Source: Desulfobacula sp.
Lineage (GTDB): Bacteria; Desulfobacterota; Desulfobacteria; Desulfobacterales; Desulfobacteraceae
Assembly: GCA_023701135.1 (NCBI GenBank)
Contig: JAMPXP010000007.1
Coordinates: 148,244-212,243, forward strand
Length of the DNA stretch: 64,000 nucleotides
Reading direction: 5' to 3'
A program made the translations under genes and the position numbers. Positions 44,918-54,331 of the stretch are shown one piece after another. Every line of letters begins with the position of its first letter. Position 1 is the stretch's first letter. Under the pieces are notes generated by a model that searched no databases, was not told the origin of the DNA, and saw only the letters and a list, made by a program, of their open reading frames with translations.

Positions 44918-45849
44918 ATATTGCCATTATCGGCAGGGGAGATCTTCTTTATGCCACTGCTCGGCTTTCACTTCAGCGCGGGCATGTCATTAAGCTGATT
45001 GTTACAGCAAAGGATGCACCGGAGTATCGCAGTACAGTAAAGGATTTTGCTCTGCTGGCAAAGGAAGTCGGAGCCTGTTTTCTCAATACACACCTGATTA
45101 ATGACCAGAGTGCCATCGGGACCATCAAAGGATGCGGTGCCATTGATATTGGTGTAAGCATAAATTACGTGAACGTTATCTCGCAGGAAGTAATAGATCT
45201 GTTCCGCTTAGGCATCCTGAACTGTCATGGCGGAGATCTGCCAAGATATCGTGGAAATGCCTGCACTGCATGGGCGTTGCTGAATGGTGAAGAGCGAATT
45301 GCCAATTGCATTCACCGTATGGAAGGACTCCGGCTTGATTCGGGGGATATAATCTGCCGGGAATATCTTGCTGTTGATATCAATACGCGGATAAAGGAGG
45401 TATATGACTGGTTTGAGATTAGAAGCCCAATGCTTTTTATGGATGCCCTGGAAAGATTGGATAAGGATCCCGGCTATTACCTTGAACGCCAATCATCAGA
45501 TCCGGCCAAAGCCCTTAGGTGCTATCCACGAATTCCTGAAGACGGTAAAATTGACTGGCATTGCAGTGCAGTTGTCATCGTGCGCCTGGTTAATGCATCT
45601 TCGGAACCCTACTCCGGAGCTTTTTGCTTTTTTGAGGGGAGGCAGATGATAATCTGGCGTGCTGAGTTGTGTAGGGATAATGAGCATTATTGTTCGGAAC
45701 CCGGACAGATTTCCGGTATTGATAAGGATGGCGGATCCGTGACGGTGATCTCCGGTAATGGCAAGGTCAGGGTCTGCGAGATCGAATATCGGGGACGGCG
45801 ATGCAAACCGGCCAAAGTTATAACAGGAATAAGAAAGCGTTTGTGCTGA
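44914..45849 (+). CDS. Formyltransferase-family enzyme, probable sugar N-formyltransferase
   Basis: A 311-residue enzyme of the methionyl-tRNA formyltransferase fold, which transfers formyl from N10-formyl-tetrahydrofolate to an amino group. Catalytic residues of the family are visible: Asn103 and His105 in LNCHGGDLPRYRG and Asp142 in RLDSGDII. A C-terminal OB-like region (about 200-311) follows. Start is TTG at 44914, overlapping the deacetylase stop. Housekeeping Fmt is normally beside def, so this location and the partner deacetylase favour a sugar formylase like those of O-antigen loci. Confidence 0.82.
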   Translation: MNIAIIGRGDLLYATARLSLQRGHVIKLIVTAKDAPEYRSTVKDFALLAKEVGACFLNTHLINDQSAIGTIKGCGAIDIGVSINYVNVISQEVIDLFRLGILNCHGGDLPRYRGNACTAWALLNGEERIANCIHRMEGLRLDSGDIICREYLAVDINTRIKEVYDWFEIRSPMLFMDALERLDKDPGYYLERQSSDPAKALRCYPRIPEDGKIDWHCSAVVIVRLVNASSEPYSGAFCFFEGRQMIIWRAELCRDNEHYCSEPGQISGIDKDGGSVTVISGNGKVRVCEIEYRGRRCKPAKVITGIRKRLC

Positions 45850-45930
45850 CAGGAAATAAAACATCAAATTGATGATATATGGTCTCCGGATGTCTTCCAG
45901 CAATAGAAATTAGGTAAAGCGAGCAACATT

Positions 45931-47412
45931 ATGAAAGTTCTTCTTGTATGTCCCCCTGTAAACAGGCTTTGCGATATGTCCAACAATTATTTCCCACTTG
46001 GGCTTGGGTACTTGGCTGCGGCAACTTTGGCTTTTGGCCACGAAGTGCATATTTACAATGCAGAGCTTGAAACAGAGCCGATGCCTCCTGTAAGCAACCG
46101 AAGCCGGCTCAATAATCATAATCTGTTTGTTAAAGCACTTAAGGGAGACCATCGCGTCTGGGAGGAATTCAGAGGCATACTTGAACAGTATACCCCTGAC
46201 CTTGTGGGTTTTTCATGCACATCTGCTTCCATTGCTCCATGCCTTCTCATGGCGGCGGATGTAAAAAAAATATGCAGTGCTACAGTTGTTTTCGGAGGTA
46301 TGCATCCAACGCTTCTGCCTGAAGAAACTGCCAAAGCTGATAATGTAGACTTTGTCGTCTCCGGTGAGGCGGAAAGAAGTTTCCCCGCTCTGGTTGAAGC
46401 TCTTGCCAATGGGATGGACCCCTTTTCTATCCCCGGCATAGGTGGTCAAGATGGGACACTTTTCCGTTTCCTTCAGCCGGAACCGCCTCAAAAAAATATC
46501 AATCAATTGCCATTACCGAACAGAGATGTATTGATCAATTTCGAGCAGCACCGCCCGTGGCTTTATGCCATGTTAGCCTCCCGTGGTTGTCCTTATCAGT
46601 GTACATTCTGCAGCGGCCGTCATCTGACACATGGTCACGTGCGTCAACGCTCGATAACTGCTGTCGTTGATGAAATGATTTATCTGCGGGATGTTTATTC
46701 CATGGATTACATCGTCTTTTACGACGATGCCATGGTTTTAAATAAATCCCGAACGATGAAGTTGTGTCAGGAAATGATTGATCGACAAGTCGGTCTGCAG
46801 TGGAGCGCATTTACCCGGGTGGATAGTGCCGACCCGGAGCTGCTATCTATTATGAAAAAAAGTGGGTGCAATTATCTGGGACTGGGTATCGAGAGTGGAA
46901 GCGATAGAATTTTATCCCTTATTAAAAAAGGATATACCAGGGATCAGGCCATCAGAGGAGTAAGATTGATCCAGGAAGCCGGCATAGCTGTTTCAGGTAA
47001 TATCATTGTGGGGTTCCCGTTTGAACGAGAAGAAGATATTATGGATTCGATAAGTCTCATCAAGGAACTTGATATTCCAATTAATGTAAATACCTTCACC
47101 CCCTACCCTGGAAGCGAATTGTATCTTGAATGTCAGCGTCGCGGACTTGTTTCGGATCATATAGATTGGACAAAAATTTCCCAGCATAGTCCCTTTAATG
47201 CATTTGTTGATGAAATCACTACGGATCGTTATTATGAACTGTTGGATGAAATAGTGGCGGCTGCAGATCAGGCCGGTAGGCCTGCACCGACATCCAAGAG
47301 ATCACCTGGTGAAATTATAAACGTGAAAAAGATGGATTCAAACCTGCTGGAAAACAGTGGGATGGTTGTAAATGCCTTACGTTCGTTAAAATCCATTTTC
47401 ACAAAAAAATAA
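45931..47412 (+). CDS. B12-binding-domain radical SAM protein
   Basis: A 493-residue class B-like radical SAM enzyme. N-terminal B12-type Rossmann domain (about 1-150) has VGFSCTSASIAPCLLMA, VVFGGMHPTLLPEE and VVSGEAERSFPAL; the cluster motif CPYQCTFC has Cys220, Cys224 and Cys227. Downstream segments YDDAMVLNK, FTRVDSADPELL and GLGIESGSDRIL fit the TIM-barrel core. The N-terminus resembles cobalamin proteins of the BchE/HpnJ kind. The reaction is unknown; C-methylation or a ring rearrangement of a sugar is possible. Confidence 0.82.
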   Translation: MKVLLVCPPVNRLCDMSNNYFPLGLGYLAAATLAFGHEVHIYNAELETEPMPPVSNRSRLNNHNLFVKALKGDHRVWEEFRGILEQYTPDLVGFSCTSASIAPCLLMAADVKKICSATVVFGGMHPTLLPEETAKADNVDFVVSGEAERSFPALVEALANGMDPFSIPGIGGQDGTLFRFLQPEPPQKNINQLPLPNRDVLINFEQHRPWLYAMLASRGCPYQCTFCSGRHLTHGHVRQRSITAVVDEMIYLRDVYSMDYIVFYDDAMVLNKSRTMKLCQEMIDRQVGLQWSAFTRVDSADPELLSIMKKSGCNYLGLGIESGSDRILSLIKKGYTRDQAIRGVRLIQEAGIAVSGNIIVGFPFEREEDIMDSISLIKELDIPINVNTFTPYPGSELYLECQRRGLVSDHIDWTKISQHSPFNAFVDEITTDRYYELLDEIVAAADQAGRPAPTSKRSPGEIINVKKMDSNLLENSGMVVNALRSLKSIFTKK

Positions 47413-47487
47413 AACAATGCATAGAATCAGCCGTTATATTACCCATGCTTTTTGGGCCGGCCTTAGTTTGAAAACTTGTTTGCCCCA

Positions 47488-48675
47488 ATGACATTGCGAC
47501 TGCAAGGGAAACGAATTATTATTGTCCTATGGTGCCTTGAACTTGGTGGCGCAGAGCGGCAGGCAATTATCCTGGGCCATTATCTTTCACAAGTGGAAAA
47601 AGCCTCCGTTCAAATCTGGGCCTTTGAGAGCCCTGGAGAGGCGGCCAAGCTTTGCAAAGAACTGGGATTGCCTTCGCGGATTATCCCGTTGAGACAAAAA
47701 GCTGATGGATTATGGGGCCTGGATTTGTGGGATGCGGTCTGGACCATGGCAAAGCTTTTCAGAAAAGAAAGGGCGGAGGTCATCCTGTCATACCTGACAC
47801 CGCCCAACATTATTTGTGCATTTGCCTGGCGCATTGCCGGAGCCTCGACTTGCATCTGGAATCAGCGCAGTTCAGGAATAGATAGTTCGAAGATGGACAG
47901 GATGGCATCGAAACTCGTTCCCTGGTTTATTGTAAATTCAAATCACGGTGCAGCATTTTTGTTCTCGAAACTGGGTGTCAACCCCTCCAGAACGTGTGTA
48001 ATCCGTAACGGTCTGGCGGTGACTCCTATCCAAAACCAGCGGGCATCCCTCAGGCAGGAGCTTGGCCTGGATCAGAATCTTTTCTGTGCTTGCATGACAG
48101 CCAATTTGACAGAATACAAAGATCATTTGACCCTGATCAGGGCTTGGAGAATTGTGGTTGATAATTGGCCGTCGGACCAACTCGGCCCGATTCTCCTCCT
48201 GGCAGGCAAGCATTACAACACCTATCCAATGGTGAAACATCTTGTTGACCATTTGGACCTCAACAATCATATCCGATTTTTGGGACATCACAAGGATGTT
48301 CCGGCACTGCTTGGAGCTGTTGACTTGGGGATCTTGTCCTCCCTTGAGGAAGGATGCCCAAATGCCTTAATAGAGTATATGGCGGCAGGCTTATCTGTCG
48401 TCGGGACTGATAATCCCGGCATCCGAGAAACGCTTGGTGAATACGGCCATCCATTTCTTGCACCACCAGGGGATCATATATCCTTGGCTGACCGGATACT
48501 GGTTTTAGGCAAACAACCGGATCTCAGATCTGAATTTGGAAAGAATAACCGGCTTCGAGCCGAGGCGGAATTCAGCCTTGACCGTCTATGTCGTGAAACC
48601 ACGAAATTTATTGTAAATGCGTTGGATCAAAAAACATGGTTTCGGCGATGGGGCACTTTAAGGCCAACCCATTGA
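47488..48675 (+). CDS. GT4-family glycosyltransferase
   Basis: A GT-B fold retaining glycosyltransferase of 395 residues. The N-terminal acceptor domain shows LELGGAERQAI near 18-28; the donor domain carries CMTANLTEYKDHLTLI near 202-217 and SSLEEGCPNALIEYMAAGLSVVGTD near 280-304, with the typical E(x7)E pair. ATG 47488 is preferred, though TTG 47476 in frame would add four residues; neither has a strong ribosome site. Expected to add one sugar to the growing lipid-linked chain on the cytoplasmic face. Confidence 0.85.
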   Translation: MTLRLQGKRIIIVLWCLELGGAERQAIILGHYLSQVEKASVQIWAFESPGEAAKLCKELGLPSRIIPLRQKADGLWGLDLWDAVWTMAKLFRKERAEVILSYLTPPNIICAFAWRIAGASTCIWNQRSSGIDSSKMDRMASKLVPWFIVNSNHGAAFLFSKLGVNPSRTCVIRNGLAVTPIQNQRASLRQELGLDQNLFCACMTANLTEYKDHLTLIRAWRIVVDNWPSDQLGPILLLAGKHYNTYPMVKHLVDHLDLNNHIRFLGHHKDVPALLGAVDLGILSSLEEGCPNALIEYMAAGLSVVGTDNPGIRETLGEYGHPFLAPPGDHISLADRILVLGKQPDLRSEFGKNNRLRAEAEFSLDRLCRETTKFIVNALDQKTWFRRWGTLRPTH

Positions 48676-48761
48676 AGTATTAATATTATTTGAAATTTTA
48701 TTCTTTTTCTTGGAAATATCTGCATTGAAATCGCATGACACACAACCCTGGATAGAGCATC

Positions 48762-50126
48762 ATGACATCGCACGCACATTTTGAAAAGGACGATTTCCCC
48801 GGACATCCTAAAATACTTTTTATCGGTATGGGTAGCAGCTCCCATAATATATCCTGGATAAATCTGCTAAGCCAGTCTCGCTTGAACGTACGATTGTTTG
48901 CCATGCCCAATGGGGGCTTCCCACCTTCAGATTGGAAGGTGCGTACATATTTGCCGACACAGTATCTGCCGAAAGGATTAGATATGCGTTTGCGTTCGTC
49001 AAATTACCCCACACCCGAAGAACAAGCAGCCCTGGAACAAGCAGCCCTGGAAAAGGATAAGCGGCGTAGGCCACTTTTCTATAAATTTTGGGATGTTAAA
49101 GATAGGTTTTGTTTTTCTCGAAATAAGGCCATTAGGTCTCTGGAAAATATTTCAGCCCCTATCGCGGAAGATCCGGCACCTCCCATGCCGGCAGATCAGT
49201 GGTTGGCCCGAATCATTCGTGAATGGAAACCGGACATCATTCATACCCTTGGTCTTGCTCATGACCAAGGGGGCTTATTTTATCACCAGGTAAGGCTCAA
49301 CTATGATTTGGCCGGGTTGGGGAAGTGGATACTCCAATTGCGTGGTGGGTCAGACTTGACACTCAATCGCCACGATTCTTTGGTTGTTTCGGATCTTCGA
49401 GATGCCTTGCATGAATGCGATCAAATAATCAGCGACAATGTTGTTAATATTGAGTACGCAGAAGAAATGGGCGTACCCCGGAAAAAATTTGCCTCTATTG
49501 TACCGGTGCCTGGAACAGGTGGAATCGATATTGAATCAGTCAAAAAGCTTTGGACTCAATTACCATCAAAGCGGGAGAGGATTATTATATGGCCAAAAGC
49601 CTATGATTGCACATGGTCATTGGCGCTTCCGGTTTTCGAGGCCATTATAAACGCATGGGAAAGCATAAAACCATGCCGGATATTTATGCTGGTCATGACA
49701 ACCGAAACAACAAAAGAATGGTTTAATGCTCTTCCGAGAGAGATTCGAGAAAGTTCTCAGACGTACGACCGGATTTCTCATAAAGAAACCCTCAATTTAT
49801 TAACACGCGCCCGTGTTATGCTCAGTCCTTCGCTTGTGGATGGAATACCCAACAGTCTCTATGAAGCCATGGCTTCAGGAGCTTTTCCGATTGTTTCACC
49901 TATCGAAACCATTAGCAGGGTGTTTGTTGACGGACAAAATGGACTTTTTGCCAGGAATCTTTACCCGGAAGAGATTGCTCACGCTTTGCGCCGAGCCATG
50001 AATGATGATCAATTTGTGGATGAAGCAGCAATCCATAATCTTGAATTTGTGGAAAGGGTGGCAAATCGAAGTTCGATTCGTAAAAAAGTCATTGCATATT
50101 ACGAAAGCATTATACATGCGGGTTAA
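48762..50126 (+). CDS. GT4-type glycosyltransferase, sister of the one at 54332
   Basis: A 454-residue GT-B glycosyltransferase. The N-terminus PKILFIGMGSSSHNISWINLL (about 16-36) forms the acceptor fold; the donor domain has RVMLSPSLVDGIPNSLYEAMASGAFPIVSPIETI near 347-380 (Glu-rich contact motif). It is clearly homologous to the gene at 54332, with matching SHxxSWINLL, WPKAY, CRIxML and DGIPN segments, so the two arose by duplication. Residues 86-95 hold the tandem repeat described at 49020. Confidence 0.82.
   Translation: MTSHAHFEKDDFPGHPKILFIGMGSSSHNISWINLLSQSRLNVRLFAMPNGGFPPSDWKVRTYLPTQYLPKGLDMRLRSSNYPTPEEQAALEQAALEKDKRRRPLFYKFWDVKDRFCFSRNKAIRSLENISAPIAEDPAPPMPADQWLARIIREWKPDIIHTLGLAHDQGGLFYHQVRLNYDLAGLGKWILQLRGGSDLTLNRHDSLVVSDLRDALHECDQIISDNVVNIEYAEEMGVPRKKFASIVPVPGTGGIDIESVKKLWTQLPSKRERIIIWPKAYDCTWSLALPVFEAIINAWESIKPCRIFMLVMTTETTKEWFNALPREIRESSQTYDRISHKETLNLLTRARVMLSPSLVDGIPNSLYEAMASGAFPIVSPIETISRVFVDGQNGLFARNLYPEEIAHALRRAMNDDQFVDEAAIHNLEFVERVANRSSIRKKVIAYYESIIHAG
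49020..49049 (+). repeat. 15-base tandem repeat, two copies, in frame
   Basis: GAACAAGCAGCCCTG occurs twice in succession and encodes EQAALEQAAL in the glycosyltransferase at 48762. A length of 15 keeps the reading frame. Slipped-strand expansion or contraction here would vary an exposed helix. Confidence 0.9.
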
Positions 50127-50169
50127 ATAGAGGCGGAGTCAGGAATTACGAAGAGGACATTATCAATTA

Positions 50170-53100
50170 ATGATACCTACATTTAGCATCATTGTTCCAA
50201 CTTACAATCAAGCAAAATACATCGGTGCAGCCCTCGACAGTATCCTCGCCCAGTCGTATTCCGGCTGGGAAGCTATTGTCATAAATGATGGCTCCACAGA
50301 TGACACAGCGGTGATCATCGAGAACTATGCTGCACGAGATTCCCGGATCCGGGTGTTTCATCAGGCCAATGGCGGGGTGGCAGCCGCTTTGAACCGGGGG
50401 CTCTCTGAAGCCAGGGGAACTTGGATCAACTGGCTCAGTTCGGATGACATGTTCGAACCCAACAAGCTGCAGGTGAACTACAATTGGATAAAGCGGTATC
50501 CAGAGTGCAATTTCTTTTTTTCCTATTTCTCGATTTTATGGGAAAGCACAGGCAAATTAACAAAGCATGACCTTTGGGGTCCTCTACCCAAACCAGAATA
50601 CCAGATCCTGACACTTTTTTATCGAAATTATCTCAGTGGAATAACTATCTGCATACGGCGTAAGTCTTGGGAGAAGGTCGGACAATTTGATATTATCCTG
50701 AGATATGGTCAGGATTATGATCAATGGCTACGCCTTTTAAGGCACAATCGGGCCATTTTTATTCCAGAATGGCTTGTTATAAACCGGAACCATGCGGAAC
50801 AGGGCTCGGAAGTTTTCCCAGAGGCCTGCTATTATGATACGGCCCGAGCGGCGATTCGATTTATAAATGAAACAAAATTTATCGACCTTGTTCCTTTTGC
50901 CGATCTTTCTGATCCAACAGTGGTTTTGGATACGGTTAGGATAACCTTGGAAATCTCCTGTGACCCCACTTCTTTTCTATATGCGCTTGGCCCGCATCCG
51001 GCCTTGATCCTAAGGCTATTGGAATGGTTAACATCCGATTGTTTTCAGAATAAAGGGTTACAGGAAAACCTTCGTAAAGAGGTTGGCGACTTCCTTGTGA
51101 CAATGGCATTGAGCAAAGATAACCGTAGCTGGGGTTGGATGTGGCGAAGCATTGCTGCCGCCTGGGAAAATCGAAGGTCGCCTTTTTTGTATTCCTCTAT
51201 AGATCCGGGCCTGCTTGGACGAAGAGAACTCATTAGCCGGGAAAGCGGCAGTAACAGCGGGCCGGTTTTGCCACTTAAAGAATATTTGATTCAATTTTTT
51301 GGACAGCCTGATTTAGATCCGATTGAAACCCCACTTTTTTCAATTGCTATCCTTTGTCGTGATTCTTCCTGTAATATCGATATCCTCAAGAAGAAGTCAC
51401 TTCAATTATCCTTGAGCGGTCATCAGGTTTTATTGATTGCCAAGAACAATACGCCTTATGAGTGGAATCAGGGGGCACCGGTGGTTGCTTGTGATAAAGC
51501 GGATCGTGACCAACTTCCCTGGATCGGTCGGGTAGATTTTTGTTTTGTCTGCGATGGTCAGGGCGAAACGGTTTGGCTGGAAGCGGCCCACTGGGTGACT
51601 TTGAGCAACCGGATAGCCGATGATATTTGTAGAGAGATAGATCTTGTCTTGCTGGACATGAGCCGACCATCCAACTCGGCGGCAATTGATGTCGTATTTC
51701 TTGAGCGTGTTTTATCCGGAGGCGGAGCAGAAAAAGTTGTAATGGATATAGTCCAGAATCTTGATCGCAGAAAATTCAAGGTGTCCGTAGTCACACTTTT
51801 TGAGGGGCCGTCCGGCAGCGATCTGCCACCGGACGTGAGTTTCCGCTGCCTACGGCCCGCTATCGGCCCAAACCCCCAAGATACAGAGGGAGACGGCACC
51901 GGCGCCATAGTTATTTCTCATTGGATTGCCCGGTTTCTAAAGCGAGTTTATCATCGCGCCACAACTGAACGAATGCGAGAGCGGTTTCAAATTGCGAATC
52001 GTCTGCACCTTTTTTACAATGTGATAAAAGGCGGCAGAGGATTCTTACGACAATTTTTGTATATATCCCCGGCTGTCGTCCTATCTAAATCAAACAGTCT
52101 TATTCAATCCTTTTTTGCAGCAGCTAAGCACTCTGAGGCTGAAAATTCTCCTGCCGTAAAAATATCAAGCGGATCTGACGAAAAAGGTTATTCCAAAAGA
52201 GATTTTCTTGCACGGCATGATATTTTTTTTTATGCGCTTGGTTCACCGTGGAATGCATCCTATGACATGTCTGAATTCCTGGGCAACCGCTCCAATGATG
52301 TGGTGCTAATAAGTGTTATGGAGGAAGCGGCAGCAGTTGCTTGGCTGAGTCAAATATATAGCCCTAAACTGAGGCATATTGCATGGTTCCACACCTTGGA
52401 ATCAGCCTATATCCCGGAGATGTATCCTGAGCCGGCGCGATGTGAAGCCGAACGTTGGATTCTCAGTAACGCTGCAAGAAATGCATCACATGTGGTTTTC
52501 CCAAGCCAAGGATGCCGAACAGACCTTATCGGCTCTTTCAGGGTTGATGGTGCAAGTATTGGCGTGATACCCAATTCGATTAATGTTGCACGCATCAAAA
52601 GGCTCAGCCGCGCTCCGAGTCCTGTGGATGGCAGCGCCAAAAATTCAAAGCGCTTTCGTTTTGTCTGTGTGGCTCGCCTTGCAGCGGAAAAAAACCATGC
52701 ATTGCTTATAAAGGCCTGTTGTATACTTAAAGAGAGGTCTTTCCCTTTTGAGATGGTCCTCGTAGGAGGGGGGCCTCTTGAAAATGAGATTGAAGATATG
52801 ATTTGTGACCATAATCTTGAAGGACAATTCCGGTTGCTTGGCAGTGTTGATAATCCGTATCCTGTAATGGCGAGTTCTGATGCCCTTGTCCTGTCTTCCA
52901 ATTATGAAGCTTTCGGCATTGTTTTGATTGAAGCGATGGTCTGTGGTATACCGGTAATTGCCACCGATTGTCCATTCGGCCCCAGAGAAGTTTTAGATAA
53001 AGGACGGTGTGGTCTTCTGGTACCGCCCGAGGATCCTGCACGACTTGCTTTGGCTATGCAGGAACTGATGAAAGACGATGATCTTCGCATAAAGATGATT

Positions 53101-53184
53101 GAATCTGGTTACGAACGTATTAAGACATTCGACATACGATGTATTACACAACAGTGGGAAAAACTTATCGAGAATCAATTTTAA
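50170..53184 (+). CDS. Bifunctional glycosyltransferase, GT2 plus GT4
   Basis: A 1004-residue two-enzyme protein. The N-terminal GT2/GT-A domain (about 1-260) has FSIIVPTYNQAKYIG, the nucleotide-binding NDGSTDD near 39-45 and the DXD-like SSDD near 94-97. A middle region (about 260-500) is not recognised. The C-terminal GT4/GT-B domain (about 515-1004) has LERVLSGGGAEKVVMDI near 516-532, VARLAAEKNHALL near 834-846 and SNYEAFGIVLIEAMVCGIPVIATD near 910-933. Probably adds two successive sugars and so fixes part of the repeat unit. Confidence 0.87.
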   Translation: MIPTFSIIVPTYNQAKYIGAALDSILAQSYSGWEAIVINDGSTDDTAVIIENYAARDSRIRVFHQANGGVAAALNRGLSEARGTWINWLSSDDMFEPNKLQVNYNWIKRYPECNFFFSYFSILWESTGKLTKHDLWGPLPKPEYQILTLFYRNYLSGITICIRRKSWEKVGQFDIILRYGQDYDQWLRLLRHNRAIFIPEWLVINRNHAEQGSEVFPEACYYDTARAAIRFINETKFIDLVPFADLSDPTVVLDTVRITLEISCDPTSFLYALGPHPALILRLLEWLTSDCFQNKGLQENLRKEVGDFLVTMALSKDNRSWGWMWRSIAAAWENRRSPFLYSSIDPGLLGRRELISRESGSNSGPVLPLKEYLIQFFGQPDLDPIETPLFSIAILCRDSSCNIDILKKKSLQLSLSGHQVLLIAKNNTPYEWNQGAPVVACDKADRDQLPWIGRVDFCFVCDGQGETVWLEAAHWVTLSNRIADDICREIDLVLLDMSRPSNSAAIDVVFLERVLSGGGAEKVVMDIVQNLDRRKFKVSVVTLFEGPSGSDLPPDVSFRCLRPAIGPNPQDTEGDGTGAIVISHWIARFLKRVYHRATTERMRERFQIANRLHLFYNVIKGGRGFLRQFLYISPAVVLSKSNSLIQSFFAAAKHSEAENSPAVKISSGSDEKGYSKRDFLARHDIFFYALGSPWNASYDMSEFLGNRSNDVVLISVMEEAAAVAWLSQIYSPKLRHIAWFHTLESAYIPEMYPEPARCEAERWILSNAARNASHVVFPSQGCRTDLIGSFRVDGASIGVIPNSINVARIKRLSRAPSPVDGSAKNSKRFRFVCVARLAAEKNHALLIKACCILKERSFPFEMVLVGGGPLENEIEDMICDHNLEGQFRLLGSVDNPYPVMASSDALVLSSNYEAFGIVLIEAMVCGIPVIATDCPFGPREVLDKGRCGLLVPPEDPARLALAMQELMKDDDLRIKMIESGYERIKTFDIRCITQQWEKLIENQF

Positions 53185-53225
53185 AATCAACTGGATTTTA
53201 ACAATAATCGAAATTAGGCTTAAAC

Positions 53226-54269
53226 ATGATATTATCATCAAAACTCCGCCCATTCTTGACAAAAATAATACAAAGACTCCGAGAATTCCCCATTCCATTG
53301 GGCAAGACCGCATTGGAACTTGCCGGTTTTTCTACTGAAAAGCTTGCCGAAGAGCTTGCAACCCGAATTAAGACCATGCCGGGCTCACCCATGAATGATA
53401 TCTTTTATCGGCATGGTTTCCATCTTTTACGCAAACATTTTTACCTGCCGATTCCGGATGATGGTGATGATTTGGATACGTTCTGGGAAAGGCCATCGAG
53501 TTTGGCAGGGATTGACATGAATGAAGCAGCAGCTAAACACTTGATGGATGAAGTTTTGCCGCCCTATTTGACAGAATTCCGCAAACGGTTCTCTATTGAA
53601 AAGCCCACTGATGTATCGGAGAAATTCTGGCTCATCAATGGTGGGTATATGGCAGTGGACGCGCATGTACTCTATGGGCTTGCGCGCCATTACAAACCAA
53701 AGAGAATCATTGAAATCGGCAATGGCAATTCAACCCTTTTGGCAATCGAAGCAGCAAAGGAGAATCGTATTGAAGGCCACACAACCGAGGTCATTTCAAT
53801 TGATCCATATCCCTGGGATCTCTTTCGCAATGGTTATCCAGGACTTAGTGAACTCATTGTCAAGCCTGTCCAGAAAATTCCAACCTCCTTTTTTGGAAAG
53901 CTTGACAAGAACGATATTCTTTTTATTGATTCAAGCCACGTTATTCGGAGTGGTAATGATGTGCATTATGAGTATCTGGAAATTCTGCCGCGATTAGCCC
54001 CCGGCGTGATGGTTCATATCCATGATATCAGCCTGCCCAAACCCTATCCCAAGGTTTACTATGACAATCATCTATATTGGAATGAGCAGTATCTGTTGCA
54101 GGCTTTTCTTGCATTTAATAACCGATTTGAAGTCTTGTGGCCAGGGAATTACATGATGCTTAAAGAACCCGAAAAGATGTTATCTGTGTTTCCGGAAATT
54201 GATATTATGCGCAAATCGTATCCTTCATCAGAACCAACTGCATTCTGGATAAGGATTAAGTCCAATTAG
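53226..54269 (+). CDS. SAM-dependent methyltransferase-like protein
   Basis: A 347-residue protein whose core begins near 155 with RIIEIGNGNSTLLAIEAA (motif I), followed by VISIDPYPWDLF (about 191-202) and DILFIDSSHVIRSGNDV near 224-240, the pattern of Methyltransf_24-like enzymes. MVHIHDISLPKPYPK near 262-276 gives an acidic/His cluster that may bind a metal, as in cation-dependent O-methyltransferases. The N-terminal 150 residues are not recognised. It lies between the two sister glycosyltransferases at 48762 and 54332. Confidence 0.73.
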   Translation: MILSSKLRPFLTKIIQRLREFPIPLGKTALELAGFSTEKLAEELATRIKTMPGSPMNDIFYRHGFHLLRKHFYLPIPDDGDDLDTFWERPSSLAGIDMNEAAAKHLMDEVLPPYLTEFRKRFSIEKPTDVSEKFWLINGGYMAVDAHVLYGLARHYKPKRIIEIGNGNSTLLAIEAAKENRIEGHTTEVISIDPYPWDLFRNGYPGLSELIVKPVQKIPTSFFGKLDKNDILFIDSSHVIRSGNDVHYEYLEILPRLAPGVMVHIHDISLPKPYPKVYYDNHLYWNEQYLLQAFLAFNNRFEVLWPGNYMMLKEPEKMLSVFPEIDIMRKSYPSSEPTAFWIRIKSN

Positions 54270-54331
54270 GGGATATAGGATGATAGCTATATGAAAAATA
54301 TCCAAGAATTCAACAAGGGAAAGCTTATCTG

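Noticed and set aside
44914..45849. Housekeeping methionyl-tRNA formyltransferase
   Set aside because: It has the fold and catalytic residues but no def neighbour, sits in a glycan operon and is coupled to a sugar deacetylase, so a sugar formylase is favoured.
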